From the NCBI GenBank assembly GCA_963768025.1, contig CAVYGM010000001.1:150276-214275 (forward strand): 64,000 bases of DNA. Direction: 5' to 3'. This document shows positions 56,060-64,000 of the stretch, piece by piece. Each line of letters begins with the position of its first letter. Within the stretch, counting starts at the first letter, position 1. The position numbers and the translations under genes are program-made. Under the pieces are notes generated by a model, which saw nothing but the letters and a program-made list of their open reading frames with translations, ran no database searches and was not told the DNA's origin. The DNA comes from CAVYGM01 sp963768025 (GTDB lineage Bacteria > Bacteroidota > Bacteroidia > Cytophagales > Spirosomataceae).

Positions 56060-58414
56060 CTACCGGAGTTTTTCTTCGAATAGTTTCAGAATCCGCTTGT
56101 ACTCATCGGTCCAGGAACTGGGCTCCACAAAACCATGGTCTTCGATGGGATAAGCGGCCAGTTCCCAGTTGTCTTTGCCGAGTTCAATGAGCCGCTGCGA
56201 CAGCCGCGCTACATCCTGAAAATGCACGTTGACATCCACCATCCCATGACAGATCAGCAGGTTGTTTTTCAGGCCGGCGGCGTGGTAAATCGGTGAGCTT
56301 TTGCGATAGGCCAGGCTGTCGAGGTGCGGCTCGTTCAGAATGTTGGCGGTGTAGGAGTGGTTGTAGGCCGCCCAGTCGGTTACGGGTCGCAGGGCCGCAC
56401 CGGCCTTGAATACATCGGGCGTAGTAAATAGCCCCATCAGGGTGATGAAGCCACCGTACGAACCGCCGTAAATTCCTATTTTCTTGGGGTCGATCTTGTA
56501 CTTGCTCACCAGCCATTTGGCTCCGTCCACGTTGTCAGTCAGGTCTTTGCCACCCATAAACCGGTAAATACCCGTCCGCCAATCGCGGCCGTAGCCCGCA
56601 CTGGCGCGGTAGTCCATATCCAGAACGGTGTACCCTTTGTCGGTCAGCAGATTATGAAACATGTATTCCCGGAAGTAGCTGCTCCACCAGCTGTGGGCGT
56701 TCTGCAGGTAACCGGCTCCGTGCACAAAAATCACCGCCCGCCCGTTTGATTTTTTGGGTTCGTACACCCTCGCCCACACATCGGCCCCATCGGAGGCCTT
56801 GAAAGAGATCAGTTTGGCCTCTCGCCATGGATAGGCCTCAAAGGCCTTAGTAGTAGAGTGCGTCAGCTGCTCGGGCGTAGCGTTGGGTGCGTTGTCCAGC
56901 AGAAATAACTCCCACGGACTGTTGCTATCCGAATAGCGCACGGCCAGTTTGGTTTCATCGGGCGAGAGGGCTACCTCGTGGGCCCCCTTGGCCTGGGTAA
57001 GGCGCGTGCGCGAACCTCCGCTGGTGGGCATAGAATAAAAATGCTGCTCACCGGGGTGTACCTCGTTGGTGGTGAGAAAAAACTTTTGCTTATCGCGGGA
57101 GAGGGCAACGCTCTGAACTTCAAATTTACCGCTGGTCAACTGATTTTTCTTCCCGGTAGACACATCCAACGCGTACAGATGCGAATAGCCGTCGGCCTCG
57201 CTCTGGAAGTAAATCGTGTTGTTGTTGATCCAACCCAGCTCACCGGCGCTCTGCGGATAGCCTCCCACGCCCGGCCCGCCAATCCAGGCTTCGTCGCGCT
57301 GACGATCGAGGAGACGCAGCGAAAGCGAATCGGGATCGAAGGCCATGAGCCAGCGATCTTTGTTGTCCAGCGAGCGAACCACCACTACCGCATTTTGTCC
57401 GTCTTCTGACCAGGAAGGTCCGTGTACGATCACGTCCCGGATCTTTTTCTTCCAGGTCGTATCCAGTTTGGGATACTCTTTGAGGTAGTCGGGCTTGTCG
57501 TTGATACCGGCGAGTTTTTTGGTGCTTACCTGCCGCATGGTGTCTTTTTGAATGTCGTACACCCAAAACTCAAACTCCGTGGCCGGTGCGCCTACTTTGG
57601 TGCGGGCGGGTAGGTCTTCCGTAAAGCCCGATTGCGTTACGTAACTAGGGACAATGGTGTTTTTGGCCGATTTGTCGGCCTTGCTCAGCCGGTAGGTCAC
57701 AAACCGACCGTCGGGGCTAAGCTGCTGCATGGATACGCGCTTTTCTCCCAGGTATATCTCTTTGGGACGGGGCGGTTTTTCGGCATCGGTGATTTTCTTG
57801 CCCGCATCCTTCTTCTCCTTGCGTTCTTTCAAGATCTGAAACATAGCGATCTGATCCTGTTCCAGCCACCTTTCTTCGTCCGATTTTTTGGTCTCGGCTT
57901 TTTTGGTACCCGTTCTAAAATCAGTGATCTGCGTCATCAGCCCCGAAGCGAGGGCTACGCTATACAGATTGTTGTCTTTCTCAAAAATAACCCGCTGCTC
58001 GTCCCCGCTGAACACGGGGCTCCCCTCAGCCTCAACCGTATTGGTCAACTGCCTTACCTGAAACGTCTTGCAGTCCAACAGATAAATATCCCCGTTTTTG
58101 GCGTACACTTTCAAGGTATGCAGCCGGTTGTAGACGCCCCGTTCGGATGGCATGTTTTTGCGTTCGGTCAGAGTGACTTTGACGGTTTTTTTGTCCGAAA
58201 GGGAATATTTGTACAACGAATCCCCCAGATTGGCATCGGGATTCCAGTCAAAGTAAATGGTCCGGGAGTCTTCCGCCCAATGGACTCCACTCGGTGAGGT
58301 ACCCACCCAGGTTTTGGGGTCTTGCATGATTTTTTCAACCGTAAGCTGAGCCTGGGTTTTTTGTACCAACAGCAGGGTACCGATAATACCAATGTAAAGG
58401 AGTTTGTTTCGCAT
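56060..58414 (-). CDS. S9 family prolyl oligopeptidase/dipeptidyl peptidase IV-type peptidase
   Basis: The 784-residue enzyme is exported (MRNKLLYIGIIGTLLLVQKTQA). An N-terminal beta-propeller of WD-like TolB/DPP-IV blades (VEAEGSPVFSGDEQRVIFEK, GAHEVALSPDETKLAVRY) ends in an alpha/beta hydrolase. The nucleophile is in IYGGSYGGFITLMG, the Asp in HGMVDVNVHF and the His in PIEDHGFVEP. It should cleave dipeptides or short peptides from periplasmic substrates. Intact, one of the longest unbroken genes here. Confidence 0.95.
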   Translation of the reverse strand: MRNKLLYIGIIGTLLLVQKTQAQLTVEKIMQDPKTWVGTSPSGVHWAEDSRTIYFDWNPDANLGDSLYKYSLSDKKTVKVTLTERKNMPSERGVYNRLHTLKVYAKNGDIYLLDCKTFQVRQLTNTVEAEGSPVFSGDEQRVIFEKDNNLYSVALASGLMTQITDFRTGTKKAETKKSDEERWLEQDQIAMFQILKERKEKKDAGKKITDAEKPPRPKEIYLGEKRVSMQQLSPDGRFVTYRLSKADKSAKNTIVPSYVTQSGFTEDLPARTKVGAPATEFEFWVYDIQKDTMRQVSTKKLAGINDKPDYLKEYPKLDTTWKKKIRDVIVHGPSWSEDGQNAVVVVRSLDNKDRWLMAFDPDSLSLRLLDRQRDEAWIGGPGVGGYPQSAGELGWINNNTIYFQSEADGYSHLYALDVSTGKKNQLTSGKFEVQSVALSRDKQKFFLTTNEVHPGEQHFYSMPTSGGSRTRLTQAKGAHEVALSPDETKLAVRYSDSNSPWELFLLDNAPNATPEQLTHSTTKAFEAYPWREAKLISFKASDGADVWARVYEPKKSNGRAVIFVHGAGYLQNAHSWWSSYFREYMFHNLLTDKGYTVLDMDYRASAGYGRDWRTGIYRFMGGKDLTDNVDGAKWLVSKYKIDPKKIGIYGGSYGGFITLMGLFTTPDVFKAGAALRPVTDWAAYNHSYTANILNEPHLDSLAYRKSSPIYHAAGLKNNLLICHGMVDVNVHFQDVARLSQRLIELGKDNWELAAYPIEDHGFVEPSSWTDEYKRILKLFEEKLR

Positions 58415-58617
58415 AGAGGTTAGGCTCTGTTTTTCGATATAGCCTGCAATATAATCTGTCCTTTATTTGTACGCCAAAAATTGTTTTGACAAATGGCAAA
58501 AAAAGCCTTATCCTCATTTAAAGCTAGGTATCCGTGGGCGCCGTAAGCTACTGTCGATTCAAACTAACTTCCGTTTATTTAGGCTATCTTTGACCAATAC
58601 CAATATCGCTCGCTACC

Positions 58618-59915
58618 TTGGAAAAGATACTTCAAAACTTACAGATTGACACCCTCAACGCCATGCAGGAGGCCGTACTGCCCGCTGTTCGCACCAGTGA
58701 CGTAGTGGTGCTGTCGCCGACGGGCTCGGGCAAAACCCTGGCTTTCCTGCTCCCCGTACTCGAACGCCTGCGGCCGGAAGTACCGGGAGTGCAAGCCATG
58801 GTGCTGGTGCCTTCCAGAGAACTGGCCCTGCAGATTGAACAGGTGTTCAAAACGATGGGTACCGGGTTCAAAGTAAGTTGTTGCTACGGGGGTCATGCGG
58901 TCAAAACCGAGGAGAATATCCTGCGCGAAGCCCCGGCCCTGCTGATTGGTACGCCCGGTAGGGTGGCTTTCCACCTCAGGAGTCAAAATGTTGATCCCAC
59001 CACCATTCATACCCTGGTGCTGGATGAATTTGATAAATCCCTGGAAATGGGATTTCAGACCGATATGTCTTTCATTATTTCGGGAATGACCGGGCTGAAA
59101 AGAAGGATTTTCACTTCGGCTACCCCGCTGGACTCCCTGCCTGATTTTACGGGGGCCGTGGATCCCGTGGAGATCAACTTTCTGGACAATACCGACTCTG
59201 CCCCCCAGCTGACGCTGAAAGTGGTCCGGTCCGATTCGACCGAAAAGCTCGAAACCCTGCTTTCGCTCTGTGTATGATCGGGGCCCAGCGCACCCTCATT
59301 TTCTGCAATCACCGCGATGCCGTGGAGCGGATCAGCGAACTACTGCGGGGCTACGGGCTGGTGCATGCTACCTTCCACGGGGGCAAAGAACAACCCGACC
59401 GCGAGCGGGCGCTGATGAAGTTCCGAAACGGTAGTAGCCGCATTCTCATCGTCACGGATCTGGCGTCGCGTGGCCTCGATATTCCCGAAATAGAGTCCAT
59501 CGTTCACTATCAGCTACCCCTAACCGAAGAGGCTTTTATCCACCGCAACGGCCGTACCGCCCGTATGCACGCCACGGGCACCGCCTATCTGCTGCTGACC
59601 CAGGACGAAACCGTACCCTATCTGGACCAACTGCCCGAAGAAGTATCGCTGCCGGAGGGTATCCAACTCCCTCCCGCCACGGAATGGGAGACACTCTACC
59701 TGTCGGCGGGTAAAAAGGATAAGGTAAATAAGGTGGACATCGTGGGGTTGCTTTTGAAAAAAGGAGGGCTGGAGAAGGACGAATTGGGACTGATTGAAGT
59801 AAAGGATACTACCTCTTTTGCGGCCGTAAAGCGCGATAAAATCGAAAAAACTTTGGTATTATTGAAGCAGGAAAAATTAAAGGGAAAACGAATAAAAACT
59901 GATATTGCTGTTTGA
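58618..59915 (+). CDS. DEAD-box-type RNA helicase (TTG start, one frameshift)
   Basis: An ATP-dependent RNA helicase of about 432 residues. Motif I is SPTGSGKT, Ia VPSREL, Ib GTPGR, and motif II reads LDEFD instead of DEAD; motif III is SAT. After a -1 shift near 59277, domain 2 has IFCNH, VTDLASRGLDIPEI and motif VI HRNGRTAR. The C-terminal 80 residues include a DbpA-like region (VDIVGLLLKKGGLEKDELG). The only start in frame is TTG 58618; an indel near 58612 may hide a leader. It acts on structured RNA such as rRNA. Confidence 0.9.
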
Positions 59916-60023
59916 GGTACGGGTTTTTAGTAAATCCGATAACCCAAAAATAACTAACAGATTATAAATAAACCACTTGACAACTTAGAACCTAACTACC
60001 TAATACCTAACTACCTAAAACCC

Positions 60024-60563
60024 ATGAGAAAATCAGATATTAAGGCCTTACCCAAGTACTTTGACCGCTACATCAATCTGGTGGACGACATCGAATTGCT
60101 GGAAGCCCTGGAAACTATCACCCCCGAATACCTTTTTTCAGATATCAATTCTTTGCACGCCATCGGGGATCAGGTGTACGCACCCGAAAAATGGACCATC
60201 AAGGACATTATCCAGCACTGCATCGATACTGAGCGTATCATGAGCTACCGCGCACTGCGCTTTGCCCGCAATGACTTCACGCCTTTACCGGGGTTTGAAG
60301 AGGGTGAGTATGCCTTCCATACCATTACCTCTCAGCGAACACTGGAAGACCTTCTGGACGAATACGAGTTGGTGAGGGCTTCTACCCTGGCCCAGTTCCA
60401 ACACTTTGACGATTTGATGCTCGACCGTTCAGGCGTTGCCTCCAACCAAACCATTTCGGTAGGCTCCCTGGGTTACGTGATCGTGGGCCACGCTATTCAC
60501 CACTTGCAGGTGATTCGGGAACGCTACTACCCGCTGTTACAAGTAGGCAGTGATTCTTTATAA
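60024..60563 (+). CDS. DinB-family protein
   Basis: The 179-residue four-helix bundle has putative metal ligands in KDIIQHCIDTERIMSY (His) and GHAIHHLQVIRERYY (His-x3-His). DinB/YfiT-like proteins are metal-dependent hydrolases or thiol transferases of largely unknown substrates. The start is ATG 60024. The gene lies 109 bp after the helicase, and a strong terminator follows. Confidence 0.88.
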   Translation: MRKSDIKALPKYFDRYINLVDDIELLEALETITPEYLFSDINSLHAIGDQVYAPEKWTIKDIIQHCIDTERIMSYRALRFARNDFTPLPGFEEGEYAFHTITSQRTLEDLLDEYELVRASTLAQFQHFDDLMLDRSGVASNQTISVGSLGYVIVGHAIHHLQVIRERYYPLLQVGSDSL

Positions 60564-60605
60564 AAATGCGGAGGCCACTACCTATAGGTAGTGGCCTCCG
60601 CATTT
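60564..60605. terminator. Bidirectional terminator between convergent genes
   Basis: A perfect 19-bp stem (60564-60582 with 60587-60605, GCGGAGGCCACTACC core) with loop TATA, flanked by A and T runs. It separates DinB (plus) from YciE (minus). Confidence 0.87.
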
Positions 60606-60625
60606 GGTATCATACCCTTACAGGG

Positions 60626-61123
60626 TCATTGCGCTGCTTCGAGGTTGATTTTTTCAATCGCCAGGTCATTCAGCTTTTCGTCGGTATCCTTTTCCTCTTC
60701 CAGTGTTTTGGCCAGGAGATCAGCTACCTCAGTATGGCCCAACTGCTTGGCGTAGCGGTGGGCGGTACCGTAGCCCGATATCTCGTAATGCTCTACCCGC
60801 TGCGCCTCGGCAATGAGTCCGGCGTCCATTACGGCATCTTCGGCGTCTTCTTCCATAAAAGACGACGCTTCCTTGATCAATCCTTCGATCGCTTTGCAGG
60901 TTTCGCCCTCGGGCTTGATCCCCAGTAGGTCACAGGCCTTAACCAGTCGTTCTTTTTGCTCCTGAGTTTCTTCCAGGTGCTTATTGAAAGCCTCCTTCAA
61001 CTTCGGATCGGTGGCTTTGTTGGCCATTTTTGGCAGGGCGTTCAGGATTTGGGTTTCGGCGCTGTACAGGTCTTTTAGTTGATGTTCCAGCAGGTCATTC
61101 AGATTCTTAAGTTTGTCGGACAT
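60626..61123 (-). CDS. YciE/DUF892 ferritin-like protein
   Basis: The 165-residue four-helix bundle has the ferritin-like Glu/His pattern: LKDLYSAETQILNALPKMA, KHLEETQEQKERL, AGLIAEAQRVEHYEISGYG and KTLEEEKDTDEKL. DUF892 proteins are stress-induced and bind di-iron or di-manganese. The start is ATG 61123; the acidic C-terminus ends INLEAAQ. Intact. Confidence 0.88.
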   Translation of the reverse strand: MSDKLKNLNDLLEHQLKDLYSAETQILNALPKMANKATDPKLKEAFNKHLEETQEQKERLVKACDLLGIKPEGETCKAIEGLIKEASSFMEEDAEDAVMDAGLIAEAQRVEHYEISGYGTAHRYAKQLGHTEVADLLAKTLEEEKDTDEKLNDLAIEKINLEAAQ

Positions 61124-61434
61124 AGTTTGTCGAAGTTTTAGTTGATGAAAAAAGAATCATGTCTTTTGTGACACAAACACCCTTTTTTCTCAAAAAATCA
61201 AACCAAACGCTTTCAAGGCTCTACTCTTCTATCGAAGAGTGATCCAATCACAAAAATAGATACTAATAAATCAATAACACCCTGATTTTCAGAACAATAT
61301 ACCTATTCACAGGAATGTGCAATAGTTTTTGTACTGTGAAAATTATTCATTGGCGTGTTGTCCACAGGGCAAGAAGTACCCACTTCGACTCTTAGGCAAG
61401 AGAAGAAAAAAAGAGTTCCAGAAGAAGCGATCTG
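61124..61434. other. Intergenic, small hairpin only
   Basis: There are 311 bases between YciE and the SelT-like gene. ACTCTTC-TATC-GAAGAGT (about 61220-61237) is a 7-bp hairpin. No gene is seen; the promoter of YciE is expected here. Confidence 0.45.
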
Positions 61435-61731
61435 TCAGGCATCCGACCTGCGGTCACTGTGGCCCAGGCTTTTGTCGGGAGCTACGCGGTCGCGCACCAG
61501 CTGTTTTACTTCTTTGGGTTCAGGAAAGCGCCCTTCCCGCTTTCGATCCCACAGCAGCTCGTCGCCCAACGTCACGGTAAACCGCCCGGCTACTTCCGCC
61601 GGATGCAGCGTTACGCCGTACAGTTCCTCCGAAAAGGTAGTCAATAATTCCTGCGCCAGCCAGGCCGCCCGCAGCAGCCACCCGCACTTGGGGCAGTATT
61701 CGATGGTGATGGTGGGCTTCCTGGTGTTCAT
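61435..61731 (-). CDS. SelT/SelW/SelH-like (Rdx family) protein
   Basis: The 98-residue thioredoxin-fold protein has the CxxC motif as EYCPKCGWLLRAAWLAQELL near the start. Later parts read GVTLHPAEVAGRFTVTLGDE and LWDRKREGRFPEPKEVKQLV, as in bacterial Rdx proteins. Its role is redox regulation of unknown partners. The start is ATG 61731. It is followed upstream by a MITE-like spacer and mnmA on the same strand. Confidence 0.75.
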   Translation of the reverse strand: MNTRKPTITIEYCPKCGWLLRAAWLAQELLTTFSEELYGVTLHPAEVAGRFTVTLGDELLWDRKREGRFPEPKEVKQLVRDRVAPDKSLGHSDRRSDA

Positions 61732-61744
61732 TTGTGATTGAGAG

Positions 61745-61879
61745 ATTGAGTGAATGAGTGAATGAATAGAGCTGATGAGTATAAAGTAGCTGAGTTTAAA
61801 ATTAATGAATCAAAGTCCTGGAGTACTTGACTTTATACTTATTTACTCATGAACTTTAAAATTCTCTCATTCACTCAAT
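61745..61879. repeat. Imperfect inverted-repeat element (MITE-like)
   Basis: ATTGAGTGAATGAG (61745-61758) and CTCATTCACTCAAT (61866-61879) are perfect 14-bp inverted repeats. Inner parts (ATGAGTA, GTATAAAGT) also pair imperfectly. It lies between the SelT-like gene and mnmA. Confidence 0.45.
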
Positions 61880-61890
61880 CACTCATTCTA

Positions 61891-62994
61891 TCATTGAACA
61901 AAGCTCTTCATTATCCACCCCCCACCCACTACGTCGTCGCCTTCGTAAAAGACGGCCGCCTGACCGGGTGCGATGCCGTTGACACCATCGTGGAAATCCA
62001 CGCGAATGCGGTCGGTACCTTCCTGAATGATGGTGGCGGGGGTACCTTCGTGCTTGTAGCGGACTTTGGTCACCGTTTCCAGGGGGGCGTCGAGGGACGC
62101 ATACTTTTGCATATTGAGCTTACTCACGTACATGCCATCCCGATAGAGGTCGGGCAGGTCGCCGAGTACTACTTCGTTGCTATCTTTCCGGATTTCGGTC
62201 ACAAACACAGGGCGTCCCAGGGCGATACCCAGGCCCTTGCGCTGCCCTACCGTATAGAAGGGGTACCCTTCGTGCTGGCCCAGTACCTTTCCCTCTTGCG
62301 TTACAAAATTCCCGCCCGCCACTTCGGCTTCCAGGCCCGGCATCCGGCGTTTCAGGAATCCCCGGTAGTCGTTATCGGGTACGAAGCATATTTCGTAGCT
62401 TTCTGATTTGTTCACCAGATCGATAAAGCCCCGTTCTTTGGCCATCTCCCGGATCTCGCTTTTGTGCAGGTAGCCCAGCGGCAGTTTGGTCCGGCTCAGG
62501 CTCTCCTGCGATACACCCCACAGCACGTAGCTTTGGTCTTTCCAGGCATCAACGCCTTTAGAAATAATGTGCCGGTCGTTTTCAAGCCGGATGTTGGCGT
62601 AGTGCCCCGTGGCAATGGACTCGCAGTCGAGGCGGTCGGCGCGGCGGAGCAGGGCATCCCATTTGATGTGGGTGTTGCAGAGCACGCAAGGATTGGGCGT
62701 GCGGCCTTCGAGGTACTCGCCCGTAAAGTGGTCGATGACGTAGTCGCCAAACTCAGCCCGGATGTCCAGTATGTAATGGGGAAAGCCCAGTTGCACCGCT
62801 ATGGTGCGGGCGTCGTTGATGGAGTCGAGGGAGCAGCAGCCGGTTTCTTTTTTGGTTCCGCCGCTGCCGGCGTAGTCCCAGGTTTTCATGGTCATGCCGA
62901 TGACCTCGTAGCCTTCTTCGTGCAGCATGACCGCTGCCAATGAGCTGTCGATGCCGCCACTCATGGCGACCAGTATTCGTCCGTGTTTGCTCAT
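61891..62994 (-). CDS. mnmA: tRNA 2-thiouridine(34) synthase
   Basis: The 367-residue enzyme puts sulfur on U34 of Glu, Gln and Lys tRNAs using ATP and a persulfide. The PP-loop is AMSGGIDSSLAAV. Nucleophile Cys103 is in RTPNPCVLCN, and Cys203 in SYEICFVPDNDYRGFL is the persulfide partner. Other marks are ATGHYANI, KDQSYVLWG and VGQRKGLGIA. An insert with GTKKETGCC is common in Bacteroidota members. The start is ATG 62994. Intact. Confidence 0.97.
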   Translation of the reverse strand: MSKHGRILVAMSGGIDSSLAAVMLHEEGYEVIGMTMKTWDYAGSGGTKKETGCCSLDSINDARTIAVQLGFPHYILDIRAEFGDYVIDHFTGEYLEGRTPNPCVLCNTHIKWDALLRRADRLDCESIATGHYANIRLENDRHIISKGVDAWKDQSYVLWGVSQESLSRTKLPLGYLHKSEIREMAKERGFIDLVNKSESYEICFVPDNDYRGFLKRRMPGLEAEVAGGNFVTQEGKVLGQHEGYPFYTVGQRKGLGIALGRPVFVTEIRKDSNEVVLGDLPDLYRDGMYVSKLNMQKYASLDAPLETVTKVRYKHEGTPATIIQEGTDRIRVDFHDGVNGIAPGQAAVFYEGDDVVGGGWIMKSFVQ

Positions 62995-63150
62995 TTTCGT
63001 AATCCGCGAAGGTTCAAAGCCTCCCGATTTAATTAATATATTGTTGTAAAATTGTATCGAAGACTAACGTCCCTGCCCGCAAAGTTAGTTCCTTTTTGGG
63101 TCATAAAGGAAGATTGTGGTAGTTTTGGGTTCAAAGTCAGATACCTACCT

Positions 63151-63777
63151 ATGCTTTCAACTTTTGTAAAAATAAGTAACGTCACCAACCTCTCCGATGC
63201 CCGCTACTGCGCCGGTATGGGAGTGGATATGCTCGGTTTCTCCATTGACGAATCGGCTCCTTCCTTTATTACGCCCAAAAAATACCAGGAGTTACGGGCC
63301 TGGATAGCGGGCGTTCAACTTGTGGCCGAAAGCTCAGCCACGGACCCACTGGCGTTGTTACAAGTCCTTTCGGACTACGAGGTCGATGCCTTACAGGTAG
63401 AAGACCCCGACCTATTGCCTTTTTTAAAAAATGAGTCAGGAAAGCCTTTGCTGTTGCGCGTAAACGTAGACCGTTACGAGGCCGATGAACTGGATGCCCT
63501 CATGGGCCGCTACTCGCTGGATGTAGCTTACTTCCTGCTGGAAAGCGATTCGAATGAACCCCTGAACGAGGAATGGAAAGGCTACCTGCACACCCTAGGC
63601 AGAGACTACCCCATTCTGTTGGGCTTTGGGCTGGAAGGCGAGGAGTCTATTGCGGACTTCGTGGAAAACAGTCCGATCAATGGCATTGCTTTGAAAGGAA
63701 GTGAAGAACTTCGGCCAGGCTATAAGGATTTTGGAACCTTGATGGATATTCTGGAAGCGCTGGAACTGGACGATTAG
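63151..63777 (+). CDS. TrpF-like (phosphoribosylanthranilate isomerase-like) protein, catalytic Cys absent
   Basis: The 208-residue TIM-barrel protein follows the TrpF pattern: VKISNVTNLSDARYCAGMGV at the N-terminus where TrpF has KICG, and NGIALKGSEELRPGYKD where TrpF has SSGVE..PGxKD. The general acid Cys is Ser9. It lacks tryptophan genes nearby. It may be a paralogue with a changed reaction or none. I chose ATG 63151, where the fold begins; ATG 63052 in frame would add a leader. It is divergent from mnmA. Confidence 0.66.
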   Translation: MLSTFVKISNVTNLSDARYCAGMGVDMLGFSIDESAPSFITPKKYQELRAWIAGVQLVAESSATDPLALLQVLSDYEVDALQVEDPDLLPFLKNESGKPLLLRVNVDRYEADELDALMGRYSLDVAYFLLESDSNEPLNEEWKGYLHTLGRDYPILLGFGLEGEESIADFVENSPINGIALKGSEELRPGYKDFGTLMDILEALELDD

Positions 63778-64000
63778 GCTGATTTTGGCTAGTTATCGCA
63801 TCAGGCTCCGGATTCACCCACAAAATTCACCTTTCAACCTGCACTAAAACCGATTATAAACTTTGGTTATGGGTATCTTGCATTACCTACTACCTTTGAT
63901 TGCAAATAAAGAGAAAACTTGTTTTATTTATGTCACCCAACCTGTTTTCCTTTTAATTTAATTTGTACTCAGCAAGACCAACGAGTCAAGGGTACCACAT
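63778..64000. other. Intergenic end of window, nothing recognised
   Basis: The final 223 bases are AT-rich with no credible reading frame or terminator. A gene may start beyond the window. Confidence 0.4.

Noticed and set aside
60564..60605. Long perfect hairpin as a small RNA
   Set aside because: Placement between convergent stops with flanking A/T runs explains it as a bidirectional terminator.
1..64000. CRISPR array or prophage
   Set aside because: No regularly spaced direct repeats with unique spacers, no cas-like or phage structural genes were seen.

Overview
The window looks like chromosomal DNA from a member of Bacteroidota, most likely order Cytophagales and close to Spirosomataceae. 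The reasons are an outer-membrane beta-barrel receptor with a carboxypeptidase-like N-terminal domain, 7TMR-DISM/LytS-type histidine kinases paired with a LytTR regulator, AraC regulators with a Bacteroidota-type N-terminal domain, a two-glutaredoxin thioredoxin reductase, a Roco GTPase with effector-associated adaptor domains, and promoters of the TAnnTTTG type. No rRNA, tRNA or CRISPR array was found. Species cannot be named from this.

Layout. 1-6.4 kb: housekeeping genes (HAD hydrolase, thioredoxin reductase, pgk, FAN1-like nuclease, cytochrome c). 6.4-7.8 kb: an island of small genes (DUF4160, DUF2442, a Gly/Asn-tailed protein, a PIN-like remnant). 7.9-15.2 kb: M16 protease, family 9 glycosyltransferase, TPR protein, SDR, dicarboxylate symporter and an orphan. 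15.3-19.3 kb: M23-like protein, a chimeric AraC scar, a TonB-C-like protein, a membrane-protein fragment and an esterase. 19.7-30.8 kb: a beta-barrel receptor, a PQQ-propeller lipoprotein and a secreted protein, each preceded by one copy of a roughly 150 bp repeat, then a two-kinase/LytTR operon. 30.9-35 kb: AraC regulators coupled to an alpha/beta hydrolase or a cupin, with a truncated copy between. 35-45.5 kb: Uma2, GH43, an XRE regulator/membrane pair with tandem operators, metG, Hsp20, a LuxR-type regulator, a partially duplicated lipoprotein, an HPF-like protein and a baeRF-like protein. 45.7-51.1 kb: an LRR-ROC-COR GTPase, a small adaptor, an adaptor-trypsin protease and an amidohydrolase in one coupled cluster. 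51.1-55.1 kb: sugar isomerase, DUF3891, SGNH hydrolase and GH5. 55.3-63.8 kb: YceI, S9 peptidase, DEAD-box helicase, DinB, YciE, SelT-like, mnmA and a TrpF-like protein.

Sequence quality matters throughout. Many clear genes, including essential metG, are split by +1/-1 shifts, often at homopolymers, and sometimes by compensating pairs. These look like consensus indels rather than biological decay, and they are worst at 9-12, 38-40 and 45.9-51 kb. Split genes are annotated here as whole loci.

The most interesting biology is the 45.7-51.1 kb cluster. A repeat-sensing GTPase switch, death-domain-like adaptors shared by two consecutive genes, and a serine protease with an intact triad have the build of a bacterial immune or regulated-death system. 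The second signal is the set of three intergenic copies of an element with spaced 9-bp direct repeats beside a LytTR operon, which may be its regulon.
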